Assembly (NCBI GenBank): GCA_005884765.1 | Contig: VAZV01000147.1 | Coordinates: 1 to 64,000 of the forward strand | Direction: 5' to 3' | Source of the DNA: Alphaproteobacteria bacterium | GTDB lineage: Bacteria > Pseudomonadota > Alphaproteobacteria > Rhizobiales > Xanthobacteraceae | DNA: 64,000 bases | Shown here: positions 47,067 to 56,926 of the stretch, in pieces | How positions within the stretch are numbered: position 1 is the stretch's first letter | Layout of the letters: every line of letters begins with the position of its first letter | The notes under the pieces: model-generated | What the model was told of the DNA's origin: nothing | The model's database searches: none | The model's input: only the letters and a program-made list of their open reading frames with translations | Position numbers and translations under genes: made by a program

Positions 47067-47834
47067 TCACTTCAGCGTTTGCGTCAGCGCTTCCGAAAAC
47101 GCTTCGTCGGTACGGTCGAGCCGAAGCGGCGTGACCGAGACATAGTCCGCGGCCAAAGCCGCGAGGTCGGTACCCTCGGCCGGCGTATCCATCATCGCGG
47201 CACGCTCGAACCCGATCCAGAAATACGGGTTGCCGCGGCCGTCCCGGCGCTGGTCGACCTTCAGAAAGCCGAGATTACGCGTCCCCTGCCGCGTCACGCG
47301 GATGCCCTTGACGTCGTCAGGCGCGCAAGCGGGAAAGTTGACGTTGATGACGGTGTTCTTGGGCACGCCGGCGTCGATCACCCGGCGCAGGATCTGGGGT
47401 CCAAATTTCAGCGCCGTGGCCCACGGCGGCTTCTCGCGGGTTTCCATGGAAAACTCCTGCGACAGCGCGAATGACGGCAGGCCCAGGATGGTCCCCTCCA
47501 ATGCACCGGCAATGGTGCCGGAATAGACCACGTCCTCGGCGACGTTGCGGCCCTTGTTGACGCCCGACAACACAAGGTCCGGCATCTTCTTTCCCAGGAT
47601 GTGGCGCGCGCCCATGATGATGCAATCGGTCGGGGTGCCCCGCACTGCAAAATGCCGCGGGCCGATCTCGCGCAAGCGCAGGGGATCGTTGAGCGACAGC
47701 GAATGCGAAACGCCGGACTGGTCGAGCTCCGGTGCCACGATCCAGACGTCGTCCGACAGCGCGCGCGCAATCTCCTCGACGACCTTCAGGCCGGGCGCAT
47801 GGATACCGTCATCATTGGTGCAGAGAATTCGCAT
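47067..47834 (-). CDS. surE: 5'/3'-nucleotidase SurE
   Basis: 255 residues. The start is chosen at MRILCTNDDGIHAPGL (47832-47834), which is the family's N-terminus with metal-binding Asp-Asp; the longer frame adds 14 unsupported residues. APELDQSGVSHSLSLNDPLR, GTPTDCIIMGARH and LVLSGVNKGRNVAEDVVYSG are standard. Dephosphorylates nucleoside monophosphates. The Sel1-like order surE-pcm-nlpD is kept, but serS lies 1.6 kb upstream instead of adjacent. Confidence 0.95.
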   Translation of the reverse strand: MRILCTNDDGIHAPGLKVVEEIARALSDDVWIVAPELDQSGVSHSLSLNDPLRLREIGPRHFAVRGTPTDCIIMGARHILGKKMPDLVLSGVNKGRNVAEDVVYSGTIAGALEGTILGLPSFALSQEFSMETREKPPWATALKFGPQILRRVIDAGVPKNTVINVNFPACAPDDVKGIRVTRQGTRNLGFLKVDQRRDGRGNPYFWIGFERAAMMDTPAEGTDLAALAADYVSVTPLRLDRTDEAFSEALTQTLK

Positions 47835-48043
47835 TCTCCTGGAGACCTCTTCGAGCGATTCCGTGGCAAGTACCACGGCGTCGTCTTATCCGTTGATCAC
47901 GGATCAGGCAAACCCCGCAAGGACGCGCTAAAATCCCGGGTTTTGCCCATTAATGATTACCGATTGCCGGCTTTTGCCTCTCTTGGAAAGCCCTCCGGTT
48001 AAGTCTATTTTGCTGGCCCATTTTGGGGATGGCGAAGGGTTTG

Positions 48044-48736
48044 ATGATGACCCGCTTATTTGCCGCTGCCGCAATTTCAATTTGTTCGCTTTTCTTGATT
48101 TCAGTGCTGGTCAAGGCGCAGACCGATAGCGACTGTTTTCCCTGGCAGGAGATGAGGGATGGCCGCTGTGTCCCGAAGGGGACATCGGCGCCAACGCGAG
48201 TGCCGAGCATGTCGGCTCCCTGCATTGGCGGCACCAATGATGCTGGCGGCCAATGTCTGTGCCCGGCCAACGCGCACCTGGACGACGCGAGCGGAAGCTG
48301 CCTCGTCAACGCCGTCCCGGCCGTCCCGCAAGCACCCCAGCCCGCCGCCAACATCGTCTGCGAGGGCGGTCAATTGAGCGGCGGCACCTGTAGCTGCCCC
48401 GCCGGTTTCAGGCTCAAGCCGCCCGGCGACAACATCGCGGCCGGCGGCAGCTGCGTGCGAACCCATGCCGAGAATTGCCTCGGCGGTGAATTGACCGTTT
48501 CGGGCACATGTTTGTGCGATCGGCACGTCATCATGTCCGGCGAAGAATATGCGCTTGACTACGTCAACGGCAAATGCGTCCCGCAACGCTGCTCGATCGC
48601 CGCTTTGAAGGAAGGCAAGTGCGTCTCCACAGCGGCGAAATCCACGAACGGCGAATCTGAGGAAAAGACCAAGTCCACCTCACCCGGGGTCGTCGCGGAG
48701 GAGCCGAGCAACGGCGCCATTGCGGGCATGGCATGA
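48044..48736 (+). CDS. Cys-rich secreted protein
   Basis: 230 residues. Signal TRLFAAAAISICSLFLISVL precedes a mature part with 14 or more cysteines arranged in four short modules: DCFPWQEMRDGRCVPKG, PCIGGTNDAGGQCLCPANAH, ICVEGGQLSGGTCSCPAG-like VCEGGQLSGGTCSCPAGF and ENCLGGELTVSGTCLCDRH. Paired cysteines three residues apart suggest EGF-like or TIL-like disulfide modules. The tail is Lys/Ser/Glu-rich. The ATG at 48044 follows GAAGGG; 48047 is also possible. It is in an insertion between surE and serS. Confidence 0.75.
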   Translation: MMTRLFAAAAISICSLFLISVLVKAQTDSDCFPWQEMRDGRCVPKGTSAPTRVPSMSAPCIGGTNDAGGQCLCPANAHLDDASGSCLVNAVPAVPQAPQPAANIVCEGGQLSGGTCSCPAGFRLKPPGDNIAAGGSCVRTHAENCLGGELTVSGTCLCDRHVIMSGEEYALDYVNGKCVPQRCSIAALKEGKCVSTAAKSTNGESEEKTKSTSPGVVAEEPSNGAIAGMA

Positions 48737-48873
48737 TCCGCACCCATTCGGGCTGCGTGCCGACGCGGCGACGATATCCGGGCTTCTACGAAAGCCGTCC
48801 GGCGGGGTTCTCGGGCTATTATCGGTCTTATCATTATCCGGGTTATTCAAACCCACCGCCGGTCCAGAATTGA
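48733..48873 (+). CDS. Short Tyr/Pro/Gly-rich ORF
   Basis: 46 codons overlapping the previous stop as ATGA. The product MIRTHSGCVPTRRRR-YPGFYESRPAGF-SGYYRSYHYPGYSNPP is rich in Tyr, Pro, Gly and Arg. It might be a coupled small protein or the shifted tail of the Cys-rich protein. No homology is recognised. Confidence 0.4.
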   Translation: MIRTHSGCVPTRRRYPGFYESRPAGFSGYYRSYHYPGYSNPPPVQN

Positions 48874-48880
48874 CACCCCG

Positions 48881-49333
48881 CTAGCGACGGACGCGCCATT
48901 GCGGGAGAAATCTCGCGAGTGAGCCTTCGACCCGCAACTCCGGGATCGGCAGTGCCGGAGCTGGCCGCGTCACGGGCGCAGCCTCGCTCGGCCGTGGGAT
49001 GCTTGCCGGCGGTGGCGGCGCCACCGGTTTCGGCAGTTCCGTTCTCGAGGGTGCTTTTGGCGCAGGTTGAAGCAATTCCAAAACGCTTTCCACGAGCGGA
49101 AGCGGTTTTCGAGGGGGCATTGGGAAGCGTGTCCGCGCTATCGCGAGCGCCCGGTCGAAATCCTCGCCATTGAGCCAGTCGTGGGCACGCATCCGCTCGG
49201 AAAGACTGTCGTCCCATATTCCGGTGACATCGATGTCGAATGCGCTCCTGCGCTTTTGATCGACCGCCTGAATTCCAGCGCCGGTGACCGCCCACTGCCT
49301 GCCCACCCAATAGATGTCGCGATGCATGGCCAT
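48881..49333 (-). CDS. Conserved hypothetical protein
   Basis: 150 residues from ATG at 49333 (a TTG at 49372 would add 13). The N-terminal part, RDIYWVGRQWAVTGAGIQAV and WDDSLSERMRAHDWLNGEDF, looks folded; the rest is a Pro/Ala-rich low-complexity tail. It lies between serS and the Cys-rich gene. Function unknown. Confidence 0.65.
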   Translation of the reverse strand: MAMHRDIYWVGRQWAVTGAGIQAVDQKRRSAFDIDVTGIWDDSLSERMRAHDWLNGEDFDRALAIARTRFPMPPRKPLPLVESVLELLQPAPKAPSRTELPKPVAPPPPASIPRPSEAAPVTRPAPALPIPELRVEGSLARFLPQWRVRR

Positions 49334-49442
49334 CGGTACGCGTTTTCTAAAAGCACTTTCAGAGCGAGACAAACAAGGATAGCGGCGTGGCCCGTCTTCG
49401 CAACCGCGAAGGCGGATGGGGACAAGAAAATTTGCAGCCGAA

Positions 49443-50732
49443 TTATTTTTCGTGCTCGATCACCTTGAGCCCGCCCATATAGGGCTGCAGCACGTCGGGC
49501 ACGGCGATCGAACCGTCCTGCTGCTGATAGGTCTCCATCACGGCGATCAGCGCGCGGCCCACCGCCGTGCCGGAGCCGTTCAGCGTATGCACGAAGCGTG
49601 GCTTGCCGTCGCCCCCACGATAGCGGGCATCCATCCGCCGCGCCTGGAAATCGCCGCACACCGAGCAACTTGAGATTTCGCGGTAGGCACCGCCCTCGCC
49701 CTGACCGGGCAGCCAGACCTCGATGTCGTAGGTCTTCTGCGCCGCAAAGCCCATGTCGCCGGCGCACAGCGTCATCACGCGGTAATGCAAATCGAGCTGC
49801 CGCAGCACTTCCTCGGCGCAAGCGAGCATCCGCTCGTGCTCATCCTTGCTGGTTTCCGGAGTGGTGATGGACACCAGCTCGACCTTGATGAACTGGTGCT
49901 GCCGGATCATGCCGCGGGTGTCGCGACCGGCCGCACCCGCTTCGGCGCGGAAGCACGGAGTCAGCGCGGTGAGGCGCATCGGCAATTCCTTCTCGTCGAC
50001 GATGGATTCGCGAACGAGATTGGTGAGCGGCATTTCGGCGGTGGGAATGAGCCATAACCCCTCGCGTGTACAAAACATGTCGTCTGCAGACTTCGGGAGG
50101 TTACCTGTTCCATACGCGGTTTGTTCGCGCACCAAGAGCGGCGGATTGACTTCGGTGTAGCCATGCTCGTTGCTGTGAAGGTCGAGCATGAACTGCCCAA
50201 TCGCGCGCTCCATGCGGGCGAGCCCCTTCTTGAGCACGACAAAGCGCGCACCACTGAGTTTGGCGGCGGTCTCGAAGTCCATGAAGCCGAGCGCGCCGCC
50301 GAGATCGTCATGCGCTTTTGGCGCGAAACCGTAGCTGCGGGCTTGGCCGAACACATGACGCTGCACGTTGCCGTGCTCGTCGACGCCGTCAGGCACCTCG
50401 GGCAACGGCAGATTCGGGATCGCCGCCAGCAAGCCATTCAACCTGCCCTCAAGCTCTCTCGGCGTCTTCTCCAGTTCAGCTATAGCCGCCTTAAGCTGCG
50501 TAACCTCGATCATCAGATCCTCAGCACGCGCATCATCTTTTTTCTTTTTTGCTTCGCCGATTTCCTTTGAGGCTTCATTGCGCCGAGCCAGCGCCCTTTC
50601 CAGATGAGTTATCGCCGCACGTCGCCCTTCGTCGATCGCCAGCAACGACGAGGACAATGGCGCGAGCCCACGCCGTTTCAGTCCGGCGTCGAAGGCTCCG
50701 GGATTGTCGCGGATCGATTTGATGTCGTGCAT
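49443..50732 (-). CDS. serS: Seryl-tRNA synthetase
   Basis: 429-residue class II synthetase. N-terminal coiled coil (residues 30-105, [20 protein letters not shown]), motif 2 [20 protein letters not shown], motif 3 [20 protein letters not shown]. Charges tRNA-Ser. It is the last gene of the leftward Tat/Scp/ArgS cluster after a repeat. Confidence 0.97.
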   Translation of the reverse strand: MHDIKSIRDNPGAFDAGLKRRGLAPLSSSLLAIDEGRRAAITHLERALARRNEASKEIGEAKKKKDDARAEDLMIEVTQLKAAIAELEKTPRELEGRLNGLLAAIPNLPLPEVPDGVDEHGNVQRHVFGQARSYGFAPKAHDDLGGALGFMDFETAAKLSGARFVVLKKGLARMERAIGQFMLDLHSNEHGYTEVNPPLLVREQTAYGTGNLPKSADDMFCTREGLWLIPTAEMPLTNLVRESIVDEKELPMRLTALTPCFRAEAGAAGRDTRGMIRQHQFIKVELVSITTPETSKDEHERMLACAEEVLRQLDLHYRVMTLCAGDMGFAAQKTYDIEVWLPGQGEGGAYREISSCSVCGDFQARRMDARYRGGDGKPRFVHTLNGSGTAVGRALIAVMETYQQQDGSIAVPDVLQPYMGGLKVIEHEK

Positions 50733-50782
50733 GGTGAGTATTCCTGGGGCGCCATTTGCGGCGGGGGTGCACTTACCACATC

Positions 50783-50884
50783 TGTCGTCGCCCGCGAAGG
50801 CGGGCGATCCAGTATTCCAGAGCCGTCGGTAATCAGTCGAGAGGTCGCGGCGTACTGGATACGCTGCTTTCGCGGAGTATGACA
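50783..50884. repeat. Palindromic intergenic repeat, family A copy 3
   Basis: Starts with the hairpin TCGCCCGC-GAAG-GCGGGCGA and TCCAGT, and ends with GTACTGGAT ... GCTTTCGCGGAGTATGAC. It lies between tatC and serS. Confidence 0.8.
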
Positions 50885-50907
50885 GCCACTGCGTCGCCGC
50901 TACACCC

Positions 50908-51714
50908 CTATTCCGCCGGATTGGCGGCGGGCGGCGCGCCGGTCGAGGCCTGCGCGGATGCCGCCTTCTTCTCCACGATCCGTACCGCGATGATCGAGCC
51001 TTCGTAGAGCGCGAGCAGCGGAATTGCGAGCGAGGCCTGGCTCAGCACATCGGGCGGCGTCAATACGGCGGCGATGATGAAGGCGATGACGATGAAGTAC
51101 CGGCGTTTGGCGCGCAACATCTGCGAGGTGACGATGCCGATCCGTCCCAACAGCGTCAGGATCACCGGCAACTGGAACGCGATGCCGAACGCGAAGATCA
51201 GCGACATCATCAGCGACAGATATTCGCCGACCTTCGGCAGTAACTGGATTTCTGCGGTCTCGGGTCCGCCCAACTGCTGCATTCCGAGCGAGAACCGCAC
51301 CAGCATCGGCAGCACGACGAAATACACAAGCATCGATCCTAGCACGAAGAAAACCGGCGTTGCGATCAGATAAGGCAGGAACGCGCTGCGCTCGTGCTTG
51401 TAGAGGCCGGGCGCGACGAATTTGTAGATTTGCGTCGCCACGATCGGGAACGAAATGAAGCCGGCGCCGAACAGCGCGAGCTTCAGCTGGGTGATGAAAT
51501 ATTCGAGCAGCGCCGTGTAGATGAACTTGGAATTCTCCGGCCCCGCGACCCAGACGAACGGCCACACCAGCACGTTGTAGATCTGCTTGGCAAAGAAGAA
51601 GCAGAAGATGAAGGCAACGCCGAATCCGAGCAGCGCCTTGATCAGCCGCGCGCGCAGCTCGATCAGATGGTCCATCAGTGGAGCTTTGCTGGCTTCGATG
51701 TCGTCCGCGCTCAT
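50908..51714 (-). CDS. tatC: Twin-arginine translocase subunit TatC
   Basis: 268 residues, six membrane segments, receptor for twin-arginine signals. [19 protein letters not shown] is the conserved N-terminal region; [10 protein letters not shown] and [19 protein letters not shown] are also typical. The ATG overlaps the tatB stop by 4 bp. Confidence 0.96.
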   Translation of the reverse strand: MSADDIEASKAPLMDHLIELRARLIKALLGFGVAFIFCFFFAKQIYNVLVWPFVWVAGPENSKFIYTALLEYFITQLKLALFGAGFISFPIVATQIYKFVAPGLYKHERSAFLPYLIATPVFFVLGSMLVYFVVLPMLVRFSLGMQQLGGPETAEIQLLPKVGEYLSLMMSLIFAFGIAFQLPVILTLLGRIGIVTSQMLRAKRRYFIVIAFIIAAVLTPPDVLSQASLAIPLLALYEGSIIAVRIVEKKAASAQASTGAPPAANPAE

Positions 51715-52202
51715 GACGCTTTGGCGTCCTTGAGTTTTTCAGTCGCCGGCGGCGAGAGGTCCACGGGCTCGGTGGCCGCATGCGCCTCGGCCTCAACGAA
51801 GGTTTGCGGCGTCGGTGCTTCCGGCGTTGTCGGGGAAACCGGCGCTTCAATTGAAGTCGCCGGCGGCTCGGTGGCGGGCGTAGCCGGCGGCTCGATCGCG
51901 GGCTTGTCGATGTCGCCGATATGCAGCGCGTCGCCGACGTCCTTTTGCAGCGAGGTCATGACGTTGCCGCTAGCCAATCCGCTCGCCGCATCCCTGACTT
52001 CGTCAAAGCTTTTCTTCAGGTCGGCCATTTCGGCCTCGCGCATCGCTTCCTGGAATTGGCCCTGAAACTCGGCGGCCATCTTGCGCGCCTTGGCCATCCA
52101 TTGCCCAACCATGCGCAGCACGCCCGGCAGTTCTTTCGGGCCGATGGCAATCAGCGCGACGACCGCGATGACGACCAGTTCACTCCACCCGATGTCAAAC
52201 AT
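51711..52202 (-). CDS. tatB: Twin-arginine translocase subunit TatB
   Basis: 163 residues. [20 protein letters not shown] is the membrane anchor with GPKELP at its end, followed by an amphipathic helix and a long Pro/Ala/Glu-rich tail. Partner of TatC in substrate binding. Overlaps tatC by 4 bp. Confidence 0.95.
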   Translation of the reverse strand: MFDIGWSELVVIAVVALIAIGPKELPGVLRMVGQWMAKARKMAAEFQGQFQEAMREAEMADLKKSFDEVRDAASGLASGNVMTSLQKDVGDALHIGDIDKPAIEPPATPATEPPATSIEAPVSPTTPEAPTPQTFVEAEAHAATEPVDLSPPATEKLKDAKAS

Positions 52203-52286
52203 GGAAAATTCCGCTCACGCGAGGTTTGCCCCATTCCCCGTGAACAGGATTGGGCGCCGGCTCGCGTCTGCCTACCGGCCCTTGCT

Positions 52287-52523
52287 TCAGACAGCCTTGC
52301 TGCCGACGTCCGATCGCGCCGCCGTCGATGGCGCGGCGCTGTGATCGATAGACTTGACCGGCTCGGTCTTCTCGGCGGTTTTTTCGTCGTCCTGCATGCC
52401 CTTCTTGAAGGCCTTGATGCCTTGCGCGACGTCGCCCATCAGATCCGAAATCTTGCCGCGGCCGAACAGCAGCAGGACCACTGCGATCACCACGATCCAG
52501 TGCCAAATGCTAAGCGAACCCAT
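52287..52523 (-). CDS. tatA: Twin-arginine translocase subunit TatA
   Basis: 78 residues from ATG at 52521-52523. One membrane segment ([17 protein letters not shown]) ends in [20 protein letters not shown], the family signature, and a short charged tail follows. It forms the Tat pore. Confidence 0.95.
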   Translation of the reverse strand: MGSLSIWHWIVVIAVVLLLFGRGKISDLMGDVAQGIKAFKKGMQDDEKTAEKTEPVKSIDHSAAPSTAARSDVGSKAV

Positions 52524-52676
52524 CCTGCAACCCTCCAAACGGGCCGGCAGCCGGCCCAAGCTTTCTTCGAAAGTAGGCCTGCGGGGTGTCAAAAACAAGG
52601 ACCTCGGCCGCGGCAAATCGCGGTCGCGCCTTTCGTATTATTGCTGGTATTAACCGGAATAAATGGCGCTGCAGAT

Positions 52677-53393
52677 TTAGCTTTTGTCGTCGCTTTCCGG
52701 CTCGACCGCGGGCGCCAGCGCCAGTTCCAGATCGCCGATTTCGAGCGGATCCTCGTCCTCGCGCAACGCAGGGTCGTCCGACGGCGTCGGCACGCTGAAG
52801 CCCGTGGGCAGCCGCGAATCCAACAGCCCCGTTCCCTTCAGTTCCTCCAATCCCGGCAGATCGGACAGCGCTTCCAGGCTGAACTGCGACAGGAAGGCTT
52901 CGGTGGTTCCAAAGGTTAACGGCCGGCCCGGCGTCTTGCGGCGGCCGCGCGGCCTGATCCAGCCGGTCTCGAGCAGCACGTCGAGCGTTCCCTTGGATGT
53001 GATCACGCCGCGGATCTCCTCGATCTCCGCGCGCGTGACCGGCTGATGATAGGCGATGATCGCCAGCACCTCGATTGCCGCGCGCGACAGCCGCCGCGTC
53101 TCGGTGGTTTCGCGCGTCATCAGCCAGGCCAGGTCGCCCGCCGTACGAAACGTCCATTTATTGGCGATGCGCACCAGATTGATGCCGCGCGTGGCGTACT
53201 CGGCCTGCAATTGAGCTAACGCAGCCTTGATGTCGACGCCATCCGGCATGCGCTTGGCAAGCGCTGCCTGATCGAGCGGCTCGGTCGAGGCGAACAGCAT
53301 CGCTTCCAACAGCCGCAACTCCTCGGGCCGCGCCTGCGGATCGGCGGGGGCCTCCTCGGCATCGGCTTTGCGTTTTTCCGCCAGGCTTGCCAT
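52677..53393 (-). CDS. scpB: Segregation and condensation protein B
   Basis: 238 residues from ATG at 53393, preceded by AAGGAGA 8 bases upstream; a start 7 codons earlier is less supported. It has the winged-helix repeats: LLEAMLFASTEPLDQAALAK, TAGDLAWLM, EVLAIIAYHQPVTRAEIEEI and RGVITSKGTLDVLLE. Works with ScpA and SMC in chromosome segregation. Confidence 0.95.
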   Translation of the reverse strand: MASLAEKRKADAEEAPADPQARPEELRLLEAMLFASTEPLDQAALAKRMPDGVDIKAALAQLQAEYATRGINLVRIANKWTFRTAGDLAWLMTRETTETRRLSRAAIEVLAIIAYHQPVTRAEIEEIRGVITSKGTLDVLLETGWIRPRGRRKTPGRPLTFGTTEAFLSQFSLEALSDLPGLEELKGTGLLDSRLPTGFSVPTPSDDPALREDEDPLEIGDLELALAPAVEPESDDKS

Positions 53394-53414
53394 GGCACGG
53401 TCTCCTTCTTCCAC

Positions 53415-54236
53415 TTACTCGACCGGTAAATCCGACATCGCGCCGGATGGTTGCGGCGGGCGTTTTCGAAAATAGAGCGGAGCAAACGCCGCTTTCTGGT
53501 TCAGTTCGATCTCGCCTTCGCGCACCAATTCGAGTGCAGCAGCAAAGCTCGAGGCAAACACGGTCGCCCGCTGCGAGGGGTCGACGACATAGCTCATCAA
53601 ATATTCGTCGAGGCAGCTCCAGTCCTCCGCCATGCCGACGAGGCGCTCCAGCGATGCTCTCGCTTCGGAAAGCGACCACACCGTGCGCTTGGCAAGATGA
53701 ACCGAGGCCAGCACGCGCTGCTGCCGCTGCGCGGCATAGGCGGTGAGCAGGTCGAACAGCGTTGCGGTAAATCGCGGATGGCGGATTTCGGCAATCGTTT
53801 CCGGATCGCCGCGCGGAAAGATATCGCGCTGCAGTTGTGGGCGATTCATCAGCCGGTTCGATGCTTCCCTGATCGCTTCGAGCCGCCGCAGCCGGTTGGC
53901 GAGCGCAGTCGCCATCTCCTCGGCGCTCGGCCCGTCGGGGGTTGCAGGCTCGGGCAGCAACAGCCGCGATTTCAGGAATGCGAGCCAGGCCGCCATGACG
54001 AGATAGTCGGCGGCGAGCTCGAGGCGGATCTTTCGTGCCGCTTCGATGAACTGCAGATATTGATCGGCCAAGGCCAGAATGGAAATCTTGGCGAGATCGA
54101 CCTTCTGCTGCCGCGCCAACGCCAACAACAGGTCGAGCGGGCCCTCGTAGCCCTCGACGTCGACGACCAGCGCGGGCTCGCCATCGGCGAGCTCCGCTGG
54201 CCGCCCGGTCTCAAAGGACAAGATTTCAGCCGTCAT
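53415..54236 (-). CDS. scpA: Segregation and condensation protein A
   Basis: 273 residues, kleisin subunit of the SMC complex. VEGYEGPLDLLLALARQQKV is the conserved N-terminal SMC-binding region; YLQFIEAARKIRLELAADYLVMAAWLA follows, here shown as two parts: YLQFIEAARKIR and LVMAAWLAFLKS. Overlaps nagZ by 4 bp and is followed 21 bp later by scpB. Confidence 0.95.
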   Translation of the reverse strand: MTAEILSFETGRPAELADGEPALVVDVEGYEGPLDLLLALARQQKVDLAKISILALADQYLQFIEAARKIRLELAADYLVMAAWLAFLKSRLLLPEPATPDGPSAEEMATALANRLRRLEAIREASNRLMNRPQLQRDIFPRGDPETIAEIRHPRFTATLFDLLTAYAAQRQQRVLASVHLAKRTVWSLSEARASLERLVGMAEDWSCLDEYLMSYVVDPSQRATVFASSFAAALELVREGEIELNQKAAFAPLYFRKRPPQPSGAMSDLPVE

Positions 54237-55261
54237 GCGCCCGCCGCTCCCGTCCGATCGATCAGCGCGTCCAGCTCGGTCCGCGCCGCCAGCCGGTCGA
54301 ACGGCTTTGGCGCCTTGCGTGACGCCAGCGCGTTGCGGGCGCGCTCGAGCGCCTTGCCCGACAATTCGGGTGTCTCACGGGCGACATCGCGCATTTCGTC
54401 GAGCACGCCGTTGCAATGAAGAACGACATCGCATCCCGCGGCAAAGATGGCCCGGGTGCGCTCGGCGAGGGAGCCGGCCAAAGCGTTCATGGACACGTCA
54501 TCACTCATCAACAAACCTTGGAACCCGATCGCACCGCGAATCACCTGCGTTACCATTGTCGCAGAAGTGGTGGCAGGTTGGGTGGGGTCAAGCGCGCTGA
54601 ACACAACATGCGCGGTCATCGCCATCGGCAGGTCCGCCAAGGGTCGGAATGCTGCAAAATCAGTTCTTTCGAGCTCGATCCTGGTCGCATCCACCCGGGG
54701 AAGGCTGAGATGGGTATCCGCGGTCGCCCTGCCATGACCGGGGATGTGCTTGAGTACCGGTAAAACACCACCTTCCACCAATCCATCGGTGACCGCCCGG
54801 GCAATCGCCGCGACCTTATCCGGCTCCGCACCGTAAGCTCGATCACCGATGACGTCGTTGGCGCCGGCGACCGGCACGTCGGCTAGCGGCAAGCAATCGA
54901 CGGTAATTCCAAGCTGGTTGAGGTCATCCGCGAGCAGGCGCGCGCTCAGGCGTGCCGCCCTCAGGCCGAGCACCGGATCGATGTCATAGAGCCGGCCAAA
55001 CGACGCACCCGGCGGATAAAGTGGCCAGTGCGGCGGCCGCAAGCGCTGCACCCGGCCGCCCTCCTGGTCGATCAGAACCGGGGCGTCCGGCTCACCGCCG
55101 GCATCGCGCAATTCCGCAACCAACGAAGTCACTTGTTGCGGGGTTTCGACGTTGCGCCTGAAGAGGATGAAACCCCAGGGGCGTTCACGGTGGATGAACT
55201 CGCGCTCGGCGGCGCCAAGCTCCGTTCCGGATACTCCGGTGATGAATGCGCGGGTGCTCAT
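54233..55261 (-). CDS. nagZ: Beta-N-acetylhexosaminidase NagZ
   Basis: 342 residues, GH3 family. Removes GlcNAc from recycled anhydro-muropeptides in the cytoplasm. PWGFILFRRNVETPQQV, VLIDQEGGRVQRLRPPHWP, HIPGHGRATADTHLSLP (catalytic loop) and IGFQGLLMSDDVSMNAL are diagnostic. Overlaps scpA by 4 bp. Confidence 0.96.
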   Translation of the reverse strand: MSTRAFITGVSGTELGAAEREFIHRERPWGFILFRRNVETPQQVTSLVAELRDAGGEPDAPVLIDQEGGRVQRLRPPHWPLYPPGASFGRLYDIDPVLGLRAARLSARLLADDLNQLGITVDCLPLADVPVAGANDVIGDRAYGAEPDKVAAIARAVTDGLVEGGVLPVLKHIPGHGRATADTHLSLPRVDATRIELERTDFAAFRPLADLPMAMTAHVVFSALDPTQPATTSATMVTQVIRGAIGFQGLLMSDDVSMNALAGSLAERTRAIFAAGCDVVLHCNGVLDEMRDVARETPELSGKALERARNALASRKAPKPFDRLAARTELDALIDRTGAAGA

Positions 55262-55310
55262 GGCGGGCCGATTAGCCCGCAGTTCGCGGGAGGGTCAAGG
55301 AAGCAGCGGG

Positions 55311-56813
55311 TCAATTCCTTTGGACGACGCACTGGCCGCCGGCAGTTTTCAGGTTGCCGCAGAATTGCGAGGCCTCGTCCGCCGATCCAAATGGACCGAC
55401 CATGGCGCGGTAATAGACACCCTTGTCACCCAAATCGGCGCGCTTGATCAGTGGCGACTGCGATCCCAGCACGGTCGGGAACTTGCTCTGCAGGGCCTTG
55501 AACGAAGCCTGGGCGTCGGCTTCGCTCCGTTGCGAGGAGACCTGAACCACATAGCCGCCGCTGCCGCCCGTACCCGCCGGGGGCGATGGAGCGGTCTGTG
55601 CGGGGTTACCGGTCGTGGCGACCCGCGTCCTCGTTTCGGCGGGAGCCGCGGCCGGAGCCGGTTGAGCAGTCTGCGGCGACAACGACAGCGGCGCATTCGC
55701 GTTCGCATCTGCCGATGGTGCCGCGCTTCGCGAGGCAACCGCCGCGGCCTTCGGAGCCGCTGTCGGCTTTCCTGCCGGCGACGCAGCCGCAGCTACCGGC
55801 GCGCCGGTGCCGTCTGCTTGGTCGCCGCGCACCGAGAACGTCTTGATCTTGCGCGGCTCGTTGTTCGGCAGCGTACCGTTGCTCGGTACCGGACCGGCGC
55901 TTGCGACCGGCACATTGCTCGGAGCCACGCTCGCAACCGAGGGTGGGTTGCCGTTCGGGTTCAGCGGTGGGAACACCACGCGCGGGCCACCGCCAGCCCT
56001 GGCATTGACGTCGACCGGCGCCTCTTCGCGCGGGACGATTTTCTCCGCTCCGTCGCCGGCCGGCATGCGATCCGGGGTCTTGCTGGTGGTATCGCCTGGC
56101 GACGGCACGATCTTGGTCGGGCTGTTGTCAGCCCTGATGACCGGCGGGTCTCCGCTGCGGGGCGTCCCAACATAGCTGCGATAGGCAAAGGCGGCGCCGG
56201 TGCCGACCACCGCAAGCGCCAGCACCGCGATCACCGTGACGAGACCGCCGCGGCGCCGCCCGCCTTGATCGTCCCCGCCGTCCTCGTAGCCGTCCTGATA
56301 GGCGTAGGGATCGTCCGGATAGGCCGGCTCGCGCTGATAATCCTGCGCGCCCGATTCGATCTGGCCATACAATGCGTCGTCATAGCGCGACGGATCGACC
56401 TCGCCTTCGGTTTCCTCGCATTGCTGCTGGTCCGAATCCTGTTGTGGCGCGGCGTGCTGATGCGCCGCGTAGCGGTGCAACGGATGCACCGGGCTCGGTT
56501 CATAGTCCTGCTCGGGCAAGGGCTCCTCGTCCTGCTCGGGTTCCTCGTAAGCCGGCTTCTTGATTTCCTGCCGGTTGGCGCGCTGCATCCATGGTGGCGG
56601 CCCCGCAGGAGCGTCGTCTTCCACTGCTGGCGGCGGCTGATGTCGATAGGGATCAAGTGCGGGAGCGCTGCGTGGCTGCACCTTCGGATTGGTGCGGCCC
56701 ACGGTGCCGAACGGGTCCGTCTGACCGATTAGTCGCGCCAGCTCCGCCAAGGGATCGCTCTCGCCCTTGTCGTCATCGGCGGGAAAAGGCCTGCCCTGAT
56801 ATCGATCAGCCAT
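55311..56813 (-). CDS. SPOR-domain membrane protein
   Basis: 500 residues. A Pro/Asp/Glu/Gln-rich cytoplasmic part of about 190 residues precedes one membrane segment (LVTVIAVLALAVVGTGAAFA), a long Ala/Pro-rich periplasmic linker and the C-terminal SPOR domain (YVVQVSSQRSEADAQASFKA near 426, VYYRAMVGPFGSADEASQFC near 472). SPOR domains bind denuded septal glycan, so a cell-division role is likely. It lies between argS and nagZ. Confidence 0.92.
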   Translation of the reverse strand: MADRYQGRPFPADDDKGESDPLAELARLIGQTDPFGTVGRTNPKVQPRSAPALDPYRHQPPPAVEDDAPAGPPPWMQRANRQEIKKPAYEEPEQDEEPLPEQDYEPSPVHPLHRYAAHQHAAPQQDSDQQQCEETEGEVDPSRYDDALYGQIESGAQDYQREPAYPDDPYAYQDGYEDGGDDQGGRRRGGLVTVIAVLALAVVGTGAAFAYRSYVGTPRSGDPPVIRADNSPTKIVPSPGDTTSKTPDRMPAGDGAEKIVPREEAPVDVNARAGGGPRVVFPPLNPNGNPPSVASVAPSNVPVASAGPVPSNGTLPNNEPRKIKTFSVRGDQADGTGAPVAAAASPAGKPTAAPKAAAVASRSAAPSADANANAPLSLSPQTAQPAPAAAPAETRTRVATTGNPAQTAPSPPAGTGGSGGYVVQVSSQRSEADAQASFKALQSKFPTVLGSQSPLIKRADLGDKGVYYRAMVGPFGSADEASQFCGNLKTAGGQCVVQRN

Positions 56814-56926
56814 CGTGATGATGCATCCCCTTCGGGAAGCGCCAACCCGCTACGACAAACGAATTGGCCCCTGCCTGCCAGATGCTTTCACAAATCCCCA
56901 TTCGTGAAAGCCGTCACCCTTTATGC

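Noticed and set aside
55152-56732. 526-codon plus-strand frame across the SPOR gene
   Set aside because: Antisense to the SPOR-domain gene; Arg-rich and lacks motifs.
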